Part shown: positions 37,132-46,214 of the stretch, in pieces
How positions within the stretch are numbered: position 1 is the stretch's first letter
Layout: each line of letters begins with the position of its first letter
NCBI GenBank assembly: GCA_963785245.1
Contig: CAWAUO010000017.1
Span: 1 to 64,000, forward strand
Direction of reading: 5' to 3'
Length of the DNA: 64,000 bases
DNA from: JAHEEL01 sp963785245
GTDB lineage: Bacteria; Actinomycetota; Acidimicrobiia; Spongiisociales; UBA5794
Program-made: the position numbers and the translations under genes
The notes under the pieces: generated by a model
Told to the model about the DNA's origin: nothing
The model's database searches: none
What the model saw: only the letters and a program-made list of their open reading frames with translations

Positions 37132-37162
37132 AGAGAGCCGGCGCCCTTGGCGCCGGCTCTCT
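37132..37162. terminator. Strong bidirectional terminator
   Basis: AGAGAGCCGGCGCC and GGCGCCGGCTCTCT form a perfect 14-bp stem with a 3-nt loop, followed by CGTTGTTTGG. It separates the 36904 gene from the convergent gabT. Confidence 0.85.
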
Positions 37163-37186
37163 CGTTGTTTGGTTTCGCTCCGTCGT

Positions 37187-38455
37187 CTACGCCTCGTAGG
37201 CGGTGATCGCCTGGTCGAGGATGTCGATCCCGGCCTCGAGGTCGTCGAGCGACACGTTGAGCGGCGGGATGAACCGGATCACGTTGTTGTCCGGGCCGCA
37301 GTTCAGGATGAACAGACCAAGGTCTTCGGCCTTGCGCGAGATGAAGCCCCACGCCTCGTTATCGGGTTCGCGTCCGTCCTTCACGAGTTCGACGCCGATC
37401 ATCAGTCCCAGGCCCCGGACGTCGCCGATGGTGCGGTGACGTTCCTGGAGATCGCCGAGTCGGGTGAAGGCGAAGTCCGATCGTTCTGCGATCCCGGGGA
37501 TCACGTTCTTCAGTTCGTCGACGACGGCGGCGGACGCCGCGCACGATACGGGGTTTCCGCCGAAGGTCGTGCCGTGAGATCCGGGTGGGAACTTCGAGAA
37601 GATCTCCTTCGAAGCGCCGACGGCGGAGAGCGGCAGACCGTTGGCGATCGCCTTCCCCATCACCAGGATGTCCGGGTCGATGCCGTAGACCTGGCTCGTG
37701 AAGTAGTCGCCGGTGCGGCCGAAGCCGGTCTGCACCTCGTCAACGATCATCAGAATCCCGTGCTCGTCTGCGATATCCCGAATCGCCTTCATGAACTCGT
37801 AGCTCGCCGGGTAGTAGCCCCCCTCGCCCTGGAGCGGTTCGAAGAGGAAGGCGGCAATCTCGTCCGGCATGACCTCATGTTTGAACATCAGGCGGAGTTC
37901 GTTGAGGGCGTACTCGTTCGCCTCTTCCTGTGACATGTTCCACCGGTAGGGGTGGGGGAACGGTGTCACGAAGACCGACGGTACGAGCGGGAAGTAGCCG
38001 CTCCGGTACTTCGACCGGGAGGTTGTGTACGACACGGATCCCATGCTGCGTCCGTGGAAGCCCCCGCGGAATACGACGATGCCCTGGCGTCCCGAGGTCT
38101 TCCTGGCGAGCTTCACCGAGCCCTCCACGGCCTCGGCCCCGGAGTTCATGAAGAAGACCTGCTCGATACTGTCGGGGGCAACTTCGATGATCTTCTCGGC
38201 CGCGGTGGCGACCGACTCATAGAGAAACGACCCACCGGCGTGCCAGAGGCGGCTGAGTTGGTCTTCGGCGGCTACGGCGACGGTCGGGGGGCGGTGACCG
38301 AGGTTGGTCACGGCAATGCCGCAGGCAAAGTCGATGTAGCGCTTGCCGTTGGTGTCGGTGACCCATGTCCCATCGCCTTCAACGATCTCGATCTTCGAGT
38401 CGAAGGTGATGACTGGGGCGATTGTGTCTTGGAGTCGGCTGGTGAGGTCGGTCAT
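37187..38455 (-). CDS. gabT: 4-aminobutyrate-type class III aminotransferase
   Basis: A 422-residue PLP enzyme. FMNSGAEAVEGSVKLARK binds the cofactor phosphate, LFEPLQGEGGYYPA, MIVDEVQTGFGRTGD (the PLP Asp) and LVMGKAIANGLPL with Lys268 complete the GabT pattern. It should transfer the amino group of GABA or a related omega-amine to 2-oxoglutarate, giving succinate semialdehyde. GGAGGAACACC precedes the ATG. It lies about 8 kb from the polyamine island that would feed it. Confidence 0.88.
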   Translation of the reverse strand: MTDLTSRLQDTIAPVITFDSKIEIVEGDGTWVTDTNGKRYIDFACGIAVTNLGHRPPTVAVAAEDQLSRLWHAGGSFLYESVATAAEKIIEVAPDSIEQVFFMNSGAEAVEGSVKLARKTSGRQGIVVFRGGFHGRSMGSVSYTTSRSKYRSGYFPLVPSVFVTPFPHPYRWNMSQEEANEYALNELRLMFKHEVMPDEIAAFLFEPLQGEGGYYPASYEFMKAIRDIADEHGILMIVDEVQTGFGRTGDYFTSQVYGIDPDILVMGKAIANGLPLSAVGASKEIFSKFPPGSHGTTFGGNPVSCAASAAVVDELKNVIPGIAERSDFAFTRLGDLQERHRTIGDVRGLGLMIGVELVKDGREPDNEAWGFISRKAEDLGLFILNCGPDNNVIRFIPPLNVSLDDLEAGIDILDQAITAYEA

Positions 38456-38661
38456 GGTGTTCCTCCTGATTCGCGGGCGGATCCGTGCGAGACTGACGCT
38501 CGCTATGGAGCAGCGAAGAGGTGACCGCGTTCAGTCTGAGGAGTCCAGAACATGGCTTCATTATGCCGCGCGGAAGGAGTTGAGTAGCCGAGGAGCTGGG
38601 GAGTTGAGGTAGAGGGGCCCAGTTCCGGGGTTGATTGCCCCTTGGGGGGAAGGACCGCCCC

Positions 38662-39501
38662 CTACTCGCCCTTGAATTCGGGGGGTCTCCGCTCGATGAA
38701 CGAGGCCATGGCCTCGCCGAGGTCGTTGGAGTGGAGGAAGGCCGCATTCCACAAGGCGACGTAGTCGAGGGCTTCGGCAACGGTCCGCCCGTCTCCGGCC
38801 CGGAGCACGGCTTTGGTGCCCTGGACCGCGAGCGGCGAGTTGACTGCGATCAATTCGGCCGTCTCGATGGCGGCGGCCAGGGTCGACTCCCGATCGGGGA
38901 GCAGGCGCGTGACCAGGCCCAGCGATGCGGCCTCCCCGGCGTCGAAATCCCGCCCCGTGTATGCGAGTTCCGCCACGCTCCCCGGATCGATGATGGAGGG
39001 GAGGCGCTGGAGTGTCCCGACGTCAGCGACCATCGCGAGTCGGGTCTCTCTGATCGAGAAGATGGCGTCGGCCGATGCGTAGCGGATATCGCAGGCCGTG
39101 ATGAGATCGACACCTGCTCCGATGCAGTATCCGTGGATCGCCGCGATCACCGGCTTCGGGCACTCGGCGAGTGACGAGAAGGTGTGCTGCATTCTCTTGA
39201 CCAGGCGCCGGGTCTGGGCCCGCTGAGCGACCGGCGAAGGAGGTTGGGGAGCCGCCGGGTCGAGGCTCCCGGTCACCATGGCCGGACCGAACATCTTCAG
39301 GTCCAGGCCGACCGTGAAGGCCCGGCCCTTTGCTGCGACGACAATGGCTCGAATCTCGGCGTCGTCACCGATCTCTTCGATGACGTTGGGGAACAGCGTC
39401 CAGAACTCCGGGGCGAACGCATTGCGTTGGCCGGGCCGATCCAGCCAAACGACGGCGACGGGGCCTCGGCGCTCGACCGTGACGGGGGGAGTTGCTTCCA
39501 T
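38662..39501 (-). CDS. Enoyl-CoA hydratase/isomerase family protein
   Basis: A 279-residue crotonase-fold protein. AFTVGLDLKMF is the first oxyanion loop, and IHGYCIGAGVDLITACDIRYAS the second. ETRLAMVADVGTLQRLP has Asp where hydratases have the second Glu, a pattern of delta3,5-delta2,4-dienoyl-CoA isomerases (ECH1 type). It is thus more likely an isomerase than a hydratase. The ATG lies 6 nt after TACTCT. The 206-bp gap to gabT contains nothing recognisable. Confidence 0.82.
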   Translation of the reverse strand: MEATPPVTVERRGPVAVVWLDRPGQRNAFAPEFWTLFPNVIEEIGDDAEIRAIVVAAKGRAFTVGLDLKMFGPAMVTGSLDPAAPQPPSPVAQRAQTRRLVKRMQHTFSSLAECPKPVIAAIHGYCIGAGVDLITACDIRYASADAIFSIRETRLAMVADVGTLQRLPSIIDPGSVAELAYTGRDFDAGEAASLGLVTRLLPDRESTLAAAIETAELIAVNSPLAVQGTKAVLRAGDGRTVAEALDYVALWNAAFLHSNDLGEAMASFIERRPPEFKGE

Positions 39502-39523
39502 GCCGGAAGAGTAGCGATCGATT

Positions 39524-40096
39524 TCAGCCGAACCTGTCGGTCCCCTCCTGCAGGCGATCGAGCGAGTCGACACTGAACCATGAGCGTCCGTCTTCCCCCC
39601 ACAGCCGCCACTCGGCCTCATCGACGAGGCGAGTGTTCACACGATCGAGAGCGGCAATGATCGAACGCCCGCCTTCATTGAGGACACCCGTGGCAGCAGC
39701 GAGGAAAGCCGGCCGATAGACGGCACAGGTGACCTGCTGCCAGCCTGCATCGCCGGGCACAACGGCGTCGCCGTCGAGTTCGAGGAGGAAGCTCAGCGTC
39801 TCGGTCCGGACGAACGGGTGGTCGACGGCCACAAGCACAACGGTGCGATCGGGTTGGACGGTCAGCACGGTCTCGAGACCAGTCAGAGGCCCCCGGGTGT
39901 CCTGTCTGAGGTCCGGCATCGCTGTGAGACCGTTGGGTGCCGTCGATCGGCCGACCACCACGACGTCACCAATTGGCGACACAGCACGCGCCACCGTCTC
40001 GAGCATCGTGGCCCCTCCAACCGGGGCCATCGCCTTGTCGAAACCCATGCGGGTGCTGTCTCCGCCAGCAAGGACGGCGACGATCGGTCGGTTCAT
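39524..40096 (-). CDS. mobA: Molybdenum cofactor guanylyltransferase-like protein
   Basis: A 190-residue nucleotidyltransferase. AVLAGGDSTRMGFDKAMAPV is the GTP-binding signature, with VAVDHPFV as the magnesium Asp region (usually DMPF). MobA attaches GMP to molybdopterin for DMSO-reductase-type enzymes such as formate dehydrogenase. The ATG lies 6 nt after TACCGT. Related sugar or CTP transferases cannot be fully excluded. Confidence 0.8.
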   Translation of the reverse strand: MNRPIVAVLAGGDSTRMGFDKAMAPVGGATMLETVARAVSPIGDVVVVGRSTAPNGLTAMPDLRQDTRGPLTGLETVLTVQPDRTVVLVAVDHPFVRTETLSFLLELDGDAVVPGDAGWQQVTCAVYRPAFLAAATGVLNEGGRSIIAALDRVNTRLVDEAEWRLWGEDGRSWFSVDSLDRLQEGTDRFG

Positions 40097-40192
40097 GGGG
40101 CGACGGTACCGGAACCGGAACGGCAATCCAGACCGTCAAACCCGGTGACGGCCGACGGCGACGTTGGCACGCACCCGACAAGGAGAGAGACG

Positions 40193-41170
40193 ATGACGAG
40201 ATCGAACCTGACGGGAAAGACACGAATCGCAACGGCGGCCCTGCTGGCCGCCGTTCTTCTGTTGGCGGCCTGCAGCGGGTCCAACGACTCCTCGATGGAT
40301 TCGGCTCCGTTGGACTACGGGACGGAAGAGACAATCGCCGTCACTGACGGCGGTGAGGACGCTGAGGCGGAACTGGCGAAGGCCCAAGGGGTCAACGCAT
40401 CGGCGGCGATCGGGGCCGACCTCCCCGTCGACCTGAAGGTCATCCGCGACGGGCAGGTCGACATCAGGGTCGAGCCGGGAACGTTCGGCCAGATCTCTGC
40501 GCAACTGAGGAGCATCGCCGCAGACCTCGGGGGATACATCACCGCAGGAGAGACGCACCTACAGGAGATCGACGACGTCGCTTACACCGTCGGATGGATC
40601 ACGCTCCGCGTTCCCGAGGATCGGTTTGACGCCACGCTCGACCGGGTCGACGGTCTCGGCGAACGGCTCAGCCTCAGCGTGTCGAGCCAGGATGTCACCG
40701 AGGAATACGTGGATCTCGAGGGACGCTTGAGCTACTGGCGGAGCCAGGAGGAGTTCTACACCCGCTTGATGGACGAGGCCAGCGAGATCGACGACCTGGT
40801 GATCATCCAGACGAGGATGCAGGACGTGCTCCTCAACATCGAGCAGATCGAGGGGCGACTGCGCTATCTCGACAGCCGCACCAACTTCTCGACCCTGACC
40901 GTTGGCCTTACTGAGGTCCCGGGATCGACGCCGATCGAGGAACCCGACGATCCGGGGATCATTGAGAGCGCTATCGAGCAGGCCGGCACGGTCCTCCTGG
41001 CGACGATCGGCGGGCTCATCGTCGGCGCAGCATTCGTGCTTCCCATCGCCCTGCTTGCCCTCGTCGGGTTCGGCCTCTGGCGGGCGATCGCTGCGGTCCG
41101 CAAGCCCAAGGGCAGCGCGACGCAGCCATCGGCGCCAACGACACCGGAACATGAAGCGTCGGACGACTAG
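40193..41170 (+). CDS. DUF4349 lipoprotein
   Basis: A 325-residue protein with a signal and the lipobox LLAAC at about 23-27, a disordered acidic linker, then the DUF4349 domain (VIRDGQVDIRVEPGTFGQIS...) with a coiled-coil central helix (residues 175-220), and a membrane helix near residue 270 followed by a basic tail. Such proteins face the cell exterior; function is unknown. AAGGAGAGAGACG precedes the ATG at 40193. Confidence 0.85.
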   Translation: MTRSNLTGKTRIATAALLAAVLLLAACSGSNDSSMDSAPLDYGTEETIAVTDGGEDAEAELAKAQGVNASAAIGADLPVDLKVIRDGQVDIRVEPGTFGQISAQLRSIAADLGGYITAGETHLQEIDDVAYTVGWITLRVPEDRFDATLDRVDGLGERLSLSVSSQDVTEEYVDLEGRLSYWRSQEEFYTRLMDEASEIDDLVIIQTRMQDVLLNIEQIEGRLRYLDSRTNFSTLTVGLTEVPGSTPIEEPDDPGIIESAIEQAGTVLLATIGGLIVGAAFVLPIALLALVGFGLWRAIAAVRKPKGSATQPSAPTTPEHEASDD

Positions 41171-41195
41171 CCCGCCGTCCTGGTGGAGGCGTGGG

Positions 41196-41804
41196 TCAGT
41201 TGAGCGTGAAGGGCGGGTACTCGTCGGTCAGTGCGACGGTCCAACCCCACGCCCGCGCCCACCACCGCTGATAGTTCAAGATGAACTCGTGAAGACCGAG
41301 CGGCAGTTGGCCCGTGAGCACAACGATCACGTAGCCAACCCAGGCGACCAGGAGCACGCCGAAGCTCATGAGGAACAGGATGATGAAATGGGGGAGGGCG
41401 GCGAGCGTGCGGATGAGGAAGATGCCGAGCACCGCCAGGAGTCGGTTCCGGGGCTGGGGGGCAACCTCGACGGTGACCGTCACCGGGTAGCTGTTGTCGG
41501 TGCCGAACGTCGGATAGACATCCGTTGTGCCTGCGAACCAGGCGACGACCCGGGTGGTCCAGGCGAGGAAGATGATCTCGAGGCGACGGATCGGGTCGGG
41601 CAGGCGGTCCGTGAAGGCGATGCCCCAGTAGCCGATCCAGGCCAGGATTTGGATCATCATGCCGAACAGGAACAGCAGGATGATGTGTGGGAGCAGGAGG
41701 ACCAGTTTGAGGGCCACGATACCGGCCGCAGCCAGCCACCGGTTGCGCTGCTCGTCGTCGACTGGCATTCGGACGGTGATCGGGTAGTCAGGGGATCCAC
41801 TCAT
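41196..41804 (-). CDS. DUF4389 membrane protein
   Basis: A 202-residue protein made of two related halves, each beginning with a strand-rich YPITVRM / YPVTVTV segment followed by a basic RNR and paired membrane helices with LPHIILLF and LPHFIILF. This duplicated layout is the DUF4389 family, abundant in Actinobacteria and of unknown role. The ATG lies 7 nt after TACCGT. Confidence 0.85.
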   Translation of the reverse strand: MSGSPDYPITVRMPVDDEQRNRWLAAAGIVALKLVLLLPHIILLFLFGMMIQILAWIGYWGIAFTDRLPDPIRRLEIIFLAWTTRVVAWFAGTTDVYPTFGTDNSYPVTVTVEVAPQPRNRLLAVLGIFLIRTLAALPHFIILFLMSFGVLLVAWVGYVIVVLTGQLPLGLHEFILNYQRWWARAWGWTVALTDEYPPFTLN

Positions 41805-41836
41805 GGCGGCAACGGTACCCGGTCCGTGCTCTTCCG

Positions 41837-42616
41837 TCAGCCCCAGTGGGACTCCTGGTAGCGGAGCAGTTCGTCGGGGAGAAGGCGACGTGTCGAGTTG
41901 CCGATCCTGACATAAAAGTCGGCGGTCCTCGGACCCTTGGGCTCGTCGAGGAAGACGGGCCGCTCGGAGGGCCTCACGCTCAGTCGACAAACGGTCACCG
42001 TCGCGATTGGCTCGAAGGTGATCGACACGAGGGTTGTTGCGGTCTTCCCCAGTGTCCTCTGGAGAAGGTCGACGAGGAAGAGTTGATAGCGGTCATGATC
42101 CGGCGACTTACCGAGGCTGAGATCGTCGTCGAGACCGGTCGGGCTGCCGGCGTCATCGACGCCAATGAGGAGTGTTCCACCATCGCTGTTGAGGAACCCT
42201 GCGACGGTCTTGGCGACCACCAGTTCGAGCGCGGGGTCCCGTTGCTGGGTGTGGACGTTCCACCGGGCGGTCTGCTTGAACTCGACGCGGTCGGTCTCTC
42301 CTCCCGACGCGAGGTCGGCTGCGCTGACTGGTTTCGGCTGCCGCACACCGAGGCGGTCCATGACGAAGAGGACGATGCCGAGGATCACCACGGAGCCGAG
42401 CACCGATCCGACGATGGTCCACAGGCTGAATTCGAACAGGCCCTGGTCGACCCCGACCCAGTTCCCCACGACGGCTCCCACGGCCGAACCGGCGATTCCG
42501 ACCAGCGTGGTCTCGGCCCACGACAGCGGTTGCCTGCCCGGCACGATCAACCTCGCGAGCCATCCGAATGCGGTGCCGCCCACGAGCATCGTGATGAGGA
42601 CGAAGGCAGTCTGCAT
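41837..42616 (-). CDS. GlsB/YeaQ-like membrane domain fused to Schlafen AlbA_2 domain
   Basis: A 259-residue protein with two parts. Residues 1-90 resemble transglycosylase-associated (GlsB/YeaQ/YmgE) proteins: three hydrophobic segments with FGWLARLIVPGRQPLSW and GIAGSAVGAVVGNW. Residues 105-240 are a Schlafen AlbA_2 domain (VEFKQTARWN, TVAGFLNSDGGTLLIGVDD, DLLQRTLGK, FYVRIGNSTRRL), normally a cytoplasmic nucleic-acid-binding or RNase-like module. A membrane-tethered form is uncommon. The ATG lies 8 nt after TACACT. Confidence 0.8.
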   Translation of the reverse strand: MQTAFVLITMLVGGTAFGWLARLIVPGRQPLSWAETTLVGIAGSAVGAVVGNWVGVDQGLFEFSLWTIVGSVLGSVVILGIVLFVMDRLGVRQPKPVSAADLASGGETDRVEFKQTARWNVHTQQRDPALELVVAKTVAGFLNSDGGTLLIGVDDAGSPTGLDDDLSLGKSPDHDRYQLFLVDLLQRTLGKTATTLVSITFEPIATVTVCRLSVRPSERPVFLDEPKGPRTADFYVRIGNSTRRLLPDELLRYQESHWG

Positions 42617-42667
42617 GGGTGGTGAGTGTATCGGCGGACTCGCTGCGAGTGAGACCTGGGCTCGGCG

Positions 42668-43684
42668 TCAGCGGATGTCGACGCCGCCGTCGCCTTCGAC
42701 GATCCGGCCGACGACAGTGGCGACTTGGTCGTATGACTTGAAGCCGCGAATGAGGAGATCGGCGTTCTCCTCGGGCGCGATCGCCACGTAGCCGATCCCC
42801 ATGTTGAACGTTCGGAACATCTCCTGATCGGAGACCGCTCCGAGGTTCTGCAGTACCCCGAAGACCTCCGGCATCTCCCATCGTGACTGCTCGACTACGG
42901 CTGCGGTCCCCTCGGGGAGGATCTTCCCAACGGCGTACGGGAGGCCGCCGTTCTTGACATGAGCAAGCCCGTGGGCCTCCGCCCGCGCGAGGGCGTTGAC
43001 CACCGACTGTGCGTAGACGACCGACGGTTCGAGGAGAACTTCGGCGAACGTCTGGTCGGATCCGGGGAACGCTGCGTCGAGATCGAGTTGGTCCACGATG
43101 AGCGCCCGGACCATTGAGAAGCCGCTTGTTCTGAGATTGGGGCTGTGCACACCGATGATCACGTCACCCGCTTGGATCCGGTCGTTCTCGACCTCATCGC
43201 CGAGTTCCACGATTCCCAACGCGGTGGCTGCGAGGTCGAACCGGTCTCCGTCAATGACGCCCGGGTGCTCGGCCGTCTCGCCGCCCAGGAGGGCGACGTC
43301 GTTGTCGGCACACGCGTCGGTGATCGACTCGAGGAGCAGTTCGACGCGTTCGAGGTCGAGGTAGCCGACGGCGATGTAGTCCTGCATGGCGAGCGGCATG
43401 GCGCCACCGGTCGAGAGATCATCGGCCACCATCGCGAGCAGGTCGTAGCCGAGGCCCTCGATGAGGCCGGTCGCCCGAGCGATCTCAGACTTGGTGCCTA
43501 TGCCGGCAGTTGACATCACCAGCACCGGCTTGTTGAACCCGGGTGGAACACGAAGGCCTGCGGCGAATCCGCCGAAACCGCCGAGCACGTCGTCGGTCCA
43601 TGTGGAGGTGACACGCCAATCGATCCGATCGGCGAGTTCTGCTGCTGCGTCGAGTTCGACGCCGGGGTCGTATCCGTTGCTCAT
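42668..43684 (-). CDS. purM: Phosphoribosylformylglycinamidine cyclo-ligase
   Basis: A 338-residue AIR synthase of purine biosynthesis. GFGGFAAGL, STAGIGTKSEIA, AMVADDLSTGGAMPLAMQDY, LLGGETAEHPG and the C-terminal TFNMGIGYVAIA match PurM throughout. ATP-dependent closure of FGAM to AIR is expected in the cytoplasm. SelD shares this fold, but the PurM-specific ADDLSTGGA and GGETAE motifs exclude it. Confidence 0.93.
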   Translation of the reverse strand: MSNGYDPGVELDAAAELADRIDWRVTSTWTDDVLGGFGGFAAGLRVPPGFNKPVLVMSTAGIGTKSEIARATGLIEGLGYDLLAMVADDLSTGGAMPLAMQDYIAVGYLDLERVELLLESITDACADNDVALLGGETAEHPGVIDGDRFDLAATALGIVELGDEVENDRIQAGDVIIGVHSPNLRTSGFSMVRALIVDQLDLDAAFPGSDQTFAEVLLEPSVVYAQSVVNALARAEAHGLAHVKNGGLPYAVGKILPEGTAAVVEQSRWEMPEVFGVLQNLGAVSDQEMFRTFNMGIGYVAIAPEENADLLIRGFKSYDQVATVVGRIVEGDGGVDIR

Positions 43685-43797
43685 CGGTGCGGCCTAGAGG
43701 GTACAGGCCTGCCGCCGCGGTTCTGCGTCTCGCAGATTTCTTGTCGCCCACTGCCGGGGGTTCGATGGTTTCGTAGGATGAGAGTCACGGAGGACCC

Positions 43798-44268
43798 GTG
43801 GAACCCGATGCCCATCGAGCGTTCACTCGATTTGTCAAAGAGACAGAGCCGAGACTCTCGTACGCCCTGGCGGCGGCCTACGGCCTGGAAGTGGGAGCGG
43901 AGGCCACGGCCGATGCCCTCGTGTGGGCCTGGGAACACTGGGAGAGTCTCAATGACAAGCGCAATCCCGCCGGCTACCTCTACCGTGTTGGCCAGTCCAA
44001 GGCGAGGCGCTACCACCGTCCGAGGGTGCTGTTCCCGGCGTTGCCGGCCGTTGAAGCCCCGTCGGTCGAACCGGGACTCACCGCCGCGTTGGGAAGCCTG
44101 TCGAAGAATCAGCGGGTGGCCGTCGTGCTGATTCACGGGATGGACTGCAGCGAACGAGAGGTCGCCGCCCTGTTGGGAATCTCACGGTGGTCGGTCCGAA
44201 CCCACGCCGAGCGTGGTCTTCGGAGAGTGCGCAGCGCATTGGGGGTGAGCGCAGATGTCACGAGTTGA
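43798..44268 (+). CDS. ECF-type RNA polymerase sigma factor
   Basis: A 156-residue protein with the two-domain ECF layout: region 2 (ATADALVWAWEHWESL, then RNPAGYLYRVGQSKARR) and region 4 (LSKNQRVAVVLIHGMDCSER followed by EVAALLGISRWSVRTH, a helix-turn-helix). The GTG start follows GGAGGACCC. The next gene overlaps it by 14 nt and contains membrane segments, as expected for a regulatory partner. Confidence 0.8.
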   Translation: MEPDAHRAFTRFVKETEPRLSYALAAAYGLEVGAEATADALVWAWEHWESLNDKRNPAGYLYRVGQSKARRYHRPRVLFPALPAVEAPSVEPGLTAALGSLSKNQRVAVVLIHGMDCSEREVAALLGISRWSVRTHAERGLRRVRSALGVSADVTS

Positions 44269-45172
44269 GCATCAACTGCGCGAGTACTTCGATGCCGGCG
44301 TCGAACGGATCTCGGTCGATGACGTCATCGCCCAGATCGAGGTGCAAGAGGACCGACTCGAACCGCTCCGTTCTCGGCGCACGCTCAGGCCGGCATGGGC
44401 GGCGGTTGGAGCATTCGCCGCCACGATCGTGGGCCTCGGCGGGTTCGCCGCTGCCCTCAAGCTGTCGGAACGGGTCACCGGGCCGTTCGGCGCCGAAGCG
44501 TCTGAGATCGTGGCAACCGATGGCGGGACGCTGGGGATCTGGCTGATCGCAGCCTTCGTGGCTGCGTTGGCCGCTGCAGGGGTGACGTGGCTGATTCGCA
44601 GGCCCGCGAAGCGAGAGACACTGGACCAAGAGGATCAAGGAAAGGTGATGGTCATGGAAACCATTGACGACACCGACAGAAGCGTCGGCACGACGAAGGA
44701 AGCGAAGAAGCCCAGCCGCTGGCCGACGGTCCTGGTCGTCGTGCTGGCGGTGGCCCTGGTAGGCCTGGTCGCATGGATGGTTGTCATGATGCGGCCGAAC
44801 AGCCCAAACGCGGCACCGCCGGAGATCGTCCAACTGATGGAGGACTACACCGCCGCTTGGAACGCCCACGACGCGGACGCGCTCGAAGAACTAGTGACCG
44901 ATAACTACCGGATCCGCGGCTCTTCCGACTTCGATCAAGACATGGAGAGTGTTCGGTCCTACCTCTTTCCTCTGTTCGATAGCTGGGACTGGCAGGTGAC
45001 GAACGATGGGCCCTACTACGCCGTCACCGATGGTGGGAATACCTGGTACGTCTCCTCGGAGGGTGGCGTGGTCAATCGGAGCGGAACCGACCACGTTCAG
45101 GAAGGCGTGTGGACGGTCGTCGAACTGGACGGGGGATTCCGCGTCGCGGAGCACAGCTTCGTGGGCGGGTAG
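44255..45172 (+). CDS. Membrane protein with SnoaL-like extracytoplasmic domain, probable sigma partner
   Basis: A 305-residue protein. Residues 1-40 are a charged cytoplasmic helix (MSRVEHQLREYFDAGVERIS) resembling the start of sigma-coupled anti-sigma proteins; membrane segments follow at about 48-68, 92-112 and 153-175. The outer C-terminal domain (IVQLMEDYTAAWNAHDADAL...) is SnoaL/NTF2-like. No classic zinc HxxxCxxC anti-sigma motif is seen. Overlap with the sigma gene makes an anti-sigma or sensor role likely but unproven. Confidence 0.65.
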   Translation: MSRVEHQLREYFDAGVERISVDDVIAQIEVQEDRLEPLRSRRTLRPAWAAVGAFAATIVGLGGFAAALKLSERVTGPFGAEASEIVATDGGTLGIWLIAAFVAALAAAGVTWLIRRPAKRETLDQEDQGKVMVMETIDDTDRSVGTTKEAKKPSRWPTVLVVVLAVALVGLVAWMVVMMRPNSPNAAPPEIVQLMEDYTAAWNAHDADALEELVTDNYRIRGSSDFDQDMESVRSYLFPLFDSWDWQVTNDGPYYAVTDGGNTWYVSSEGGVVNRSGTDHVQEGVWTVVELDGGFRVAEHSFVGG

Positions 45173-45190
45173 CCACCATCTCACCGGAAC

Positions 45191-45219
45191 GAATCCCCCG
45201 GCATCGTGTCGGGGGATTC
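45191..45219. terminator. Hairpin terminator between convergent genes
   Basis: GAATCCCCCG and CGGGGGATTC form a perfect 10-bp stem with a 9-nt loop, between the sigma-partner stop and the rhomboid stop. Confidence 0.7.
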
Positions 45220-45287
45220 CCGCGCTCGGCGTTGTCTTGAGCATCAGCGTTGGCGGCCGACGTACCCCGCTCCTGGGATAGCCAACC

Positions 45288-46136
45288 TCAGAATGGCGCG
45301 ACCATCAACACGGCCACGAGGTCGAGCGCAATCACAGCACCCGCTATTGCCGTTCGTATCCCGACGGCGTTCGACTTCCCGGCGGCGAGAACCGACCACA
45401 AGGCGGCGATGCCGAGGCCGGCGACGAAGCCGCCAAGGTGGGCGAGGCCGTCGATGCCGGGTGAGAGGCTGATGACGACGTTGATGGCGAGCAGCACGAA
45501 CAGTTGGGTGAACATCGAACGGCCGCCGGGGGTCTTGCGCATCTTCCACGCAACAAAGATCCACGCCCCGAAGAGGCCGAAGATCGCACCCGACGCTCCG
45601 ATGCTGACCTGCTCGAGGGGGCCGAGGAGGTAGGAGAGCAGTCCGCCTGCACCCGCGGTCGCCAGATAGAGCGCGGCGAACGGGACCGAGCCCACCTGCT
45701 GTTCCATGCGAGGGCCGAACAGGTACAGCGCATACATGTTGAACCCGAGGTGGATCCACGAACCGTGAAGGAGTGCGGCCGTGAAGATGCGCCACCAGTC
45801 TCCTGCTTCGACGAGCCAGTTCGCCTGGGCGAACGTGTTGGTGAACCACACGTCGAGATCAATCGACAGCATCCCCGCGACGAAGATCGCGACCGTGACC
45901 GCCATGATCGTGAAACTGACGGGTGCCGTCTGGAAGGTCGGCTTGCCGTAGATCTGGCGGCCCTGGATGACGCGGTGACGGCCGCTCGGGGCGGCGCAAT
46001 CCGGGCAGAGTTGACCGACCGCGTTGTCGTGGCTGCAGTCGACGCAGATTGACTTCCCGCAGCGACTGCACGACAGGCCGGTGATCCGGTCCGGGTGGCG
46101 GTAGCAGACGGGGACGGTCGTTTCAGAGGACTCCAT
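45288..46136 (-). CDS. Rhomboid-family intramembrane protease with N-terminal B-box zinc finger
   Basis: A 282-residue protein. The first 50 residues form a B-box-type zinc finger (CYRHPDRITGLSCSRCGKSIC, then CSHDNAVGQLCPDC). The rhomboid part has six to seven membrane segments, HGSWIHLGFNMYALYLFG, the catalytic Ser in GASGAIFGLFG, and the catalytic His in GLAHLGGFVAG. It should cleave membrane proteins within the bilayer. The ATG lies 9 nt after TAGGTT. Confidence 0.9.
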   Translation of the reverse strand: MESSETTVPVCYRHPDRITGLSCSRCGKSICVDCSHDNAVGQLCPDCAAPSGRHRVIQGRQIYGKPTFQTAPVSFTIMAVTVAIFVAGMLSIDLDVWFTNTFAQANWLVEAGDWWRIFTAALLHGSWIHLGFNMYALYLFGPRMEQQVGSVPFAALYLATAGAGGLLSYLLGPLEQVSIGASGAIFGLFGAWIFVAWKMRKTPGGRSMFTQLFVLLAINVVISLSPGIDGLAHLGGFVAGLGIAALWSVLAAGKSNAVGIRTAIAGAVIALDLVAVLMVAPF

Positions 46137-46214
46137 GTCGACCGCAACCTACCGATTGAGGCAGCATATTCCGACCGATCGGGATGAGAACCGTTGCCGG
46201 CTCAGGGTCTCGGG

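Noticed and set aside
42668..43684. Selenophosphate synthetase (selD) candidate
   Set aside because: Fold-related, but all motifs are those of PurM.
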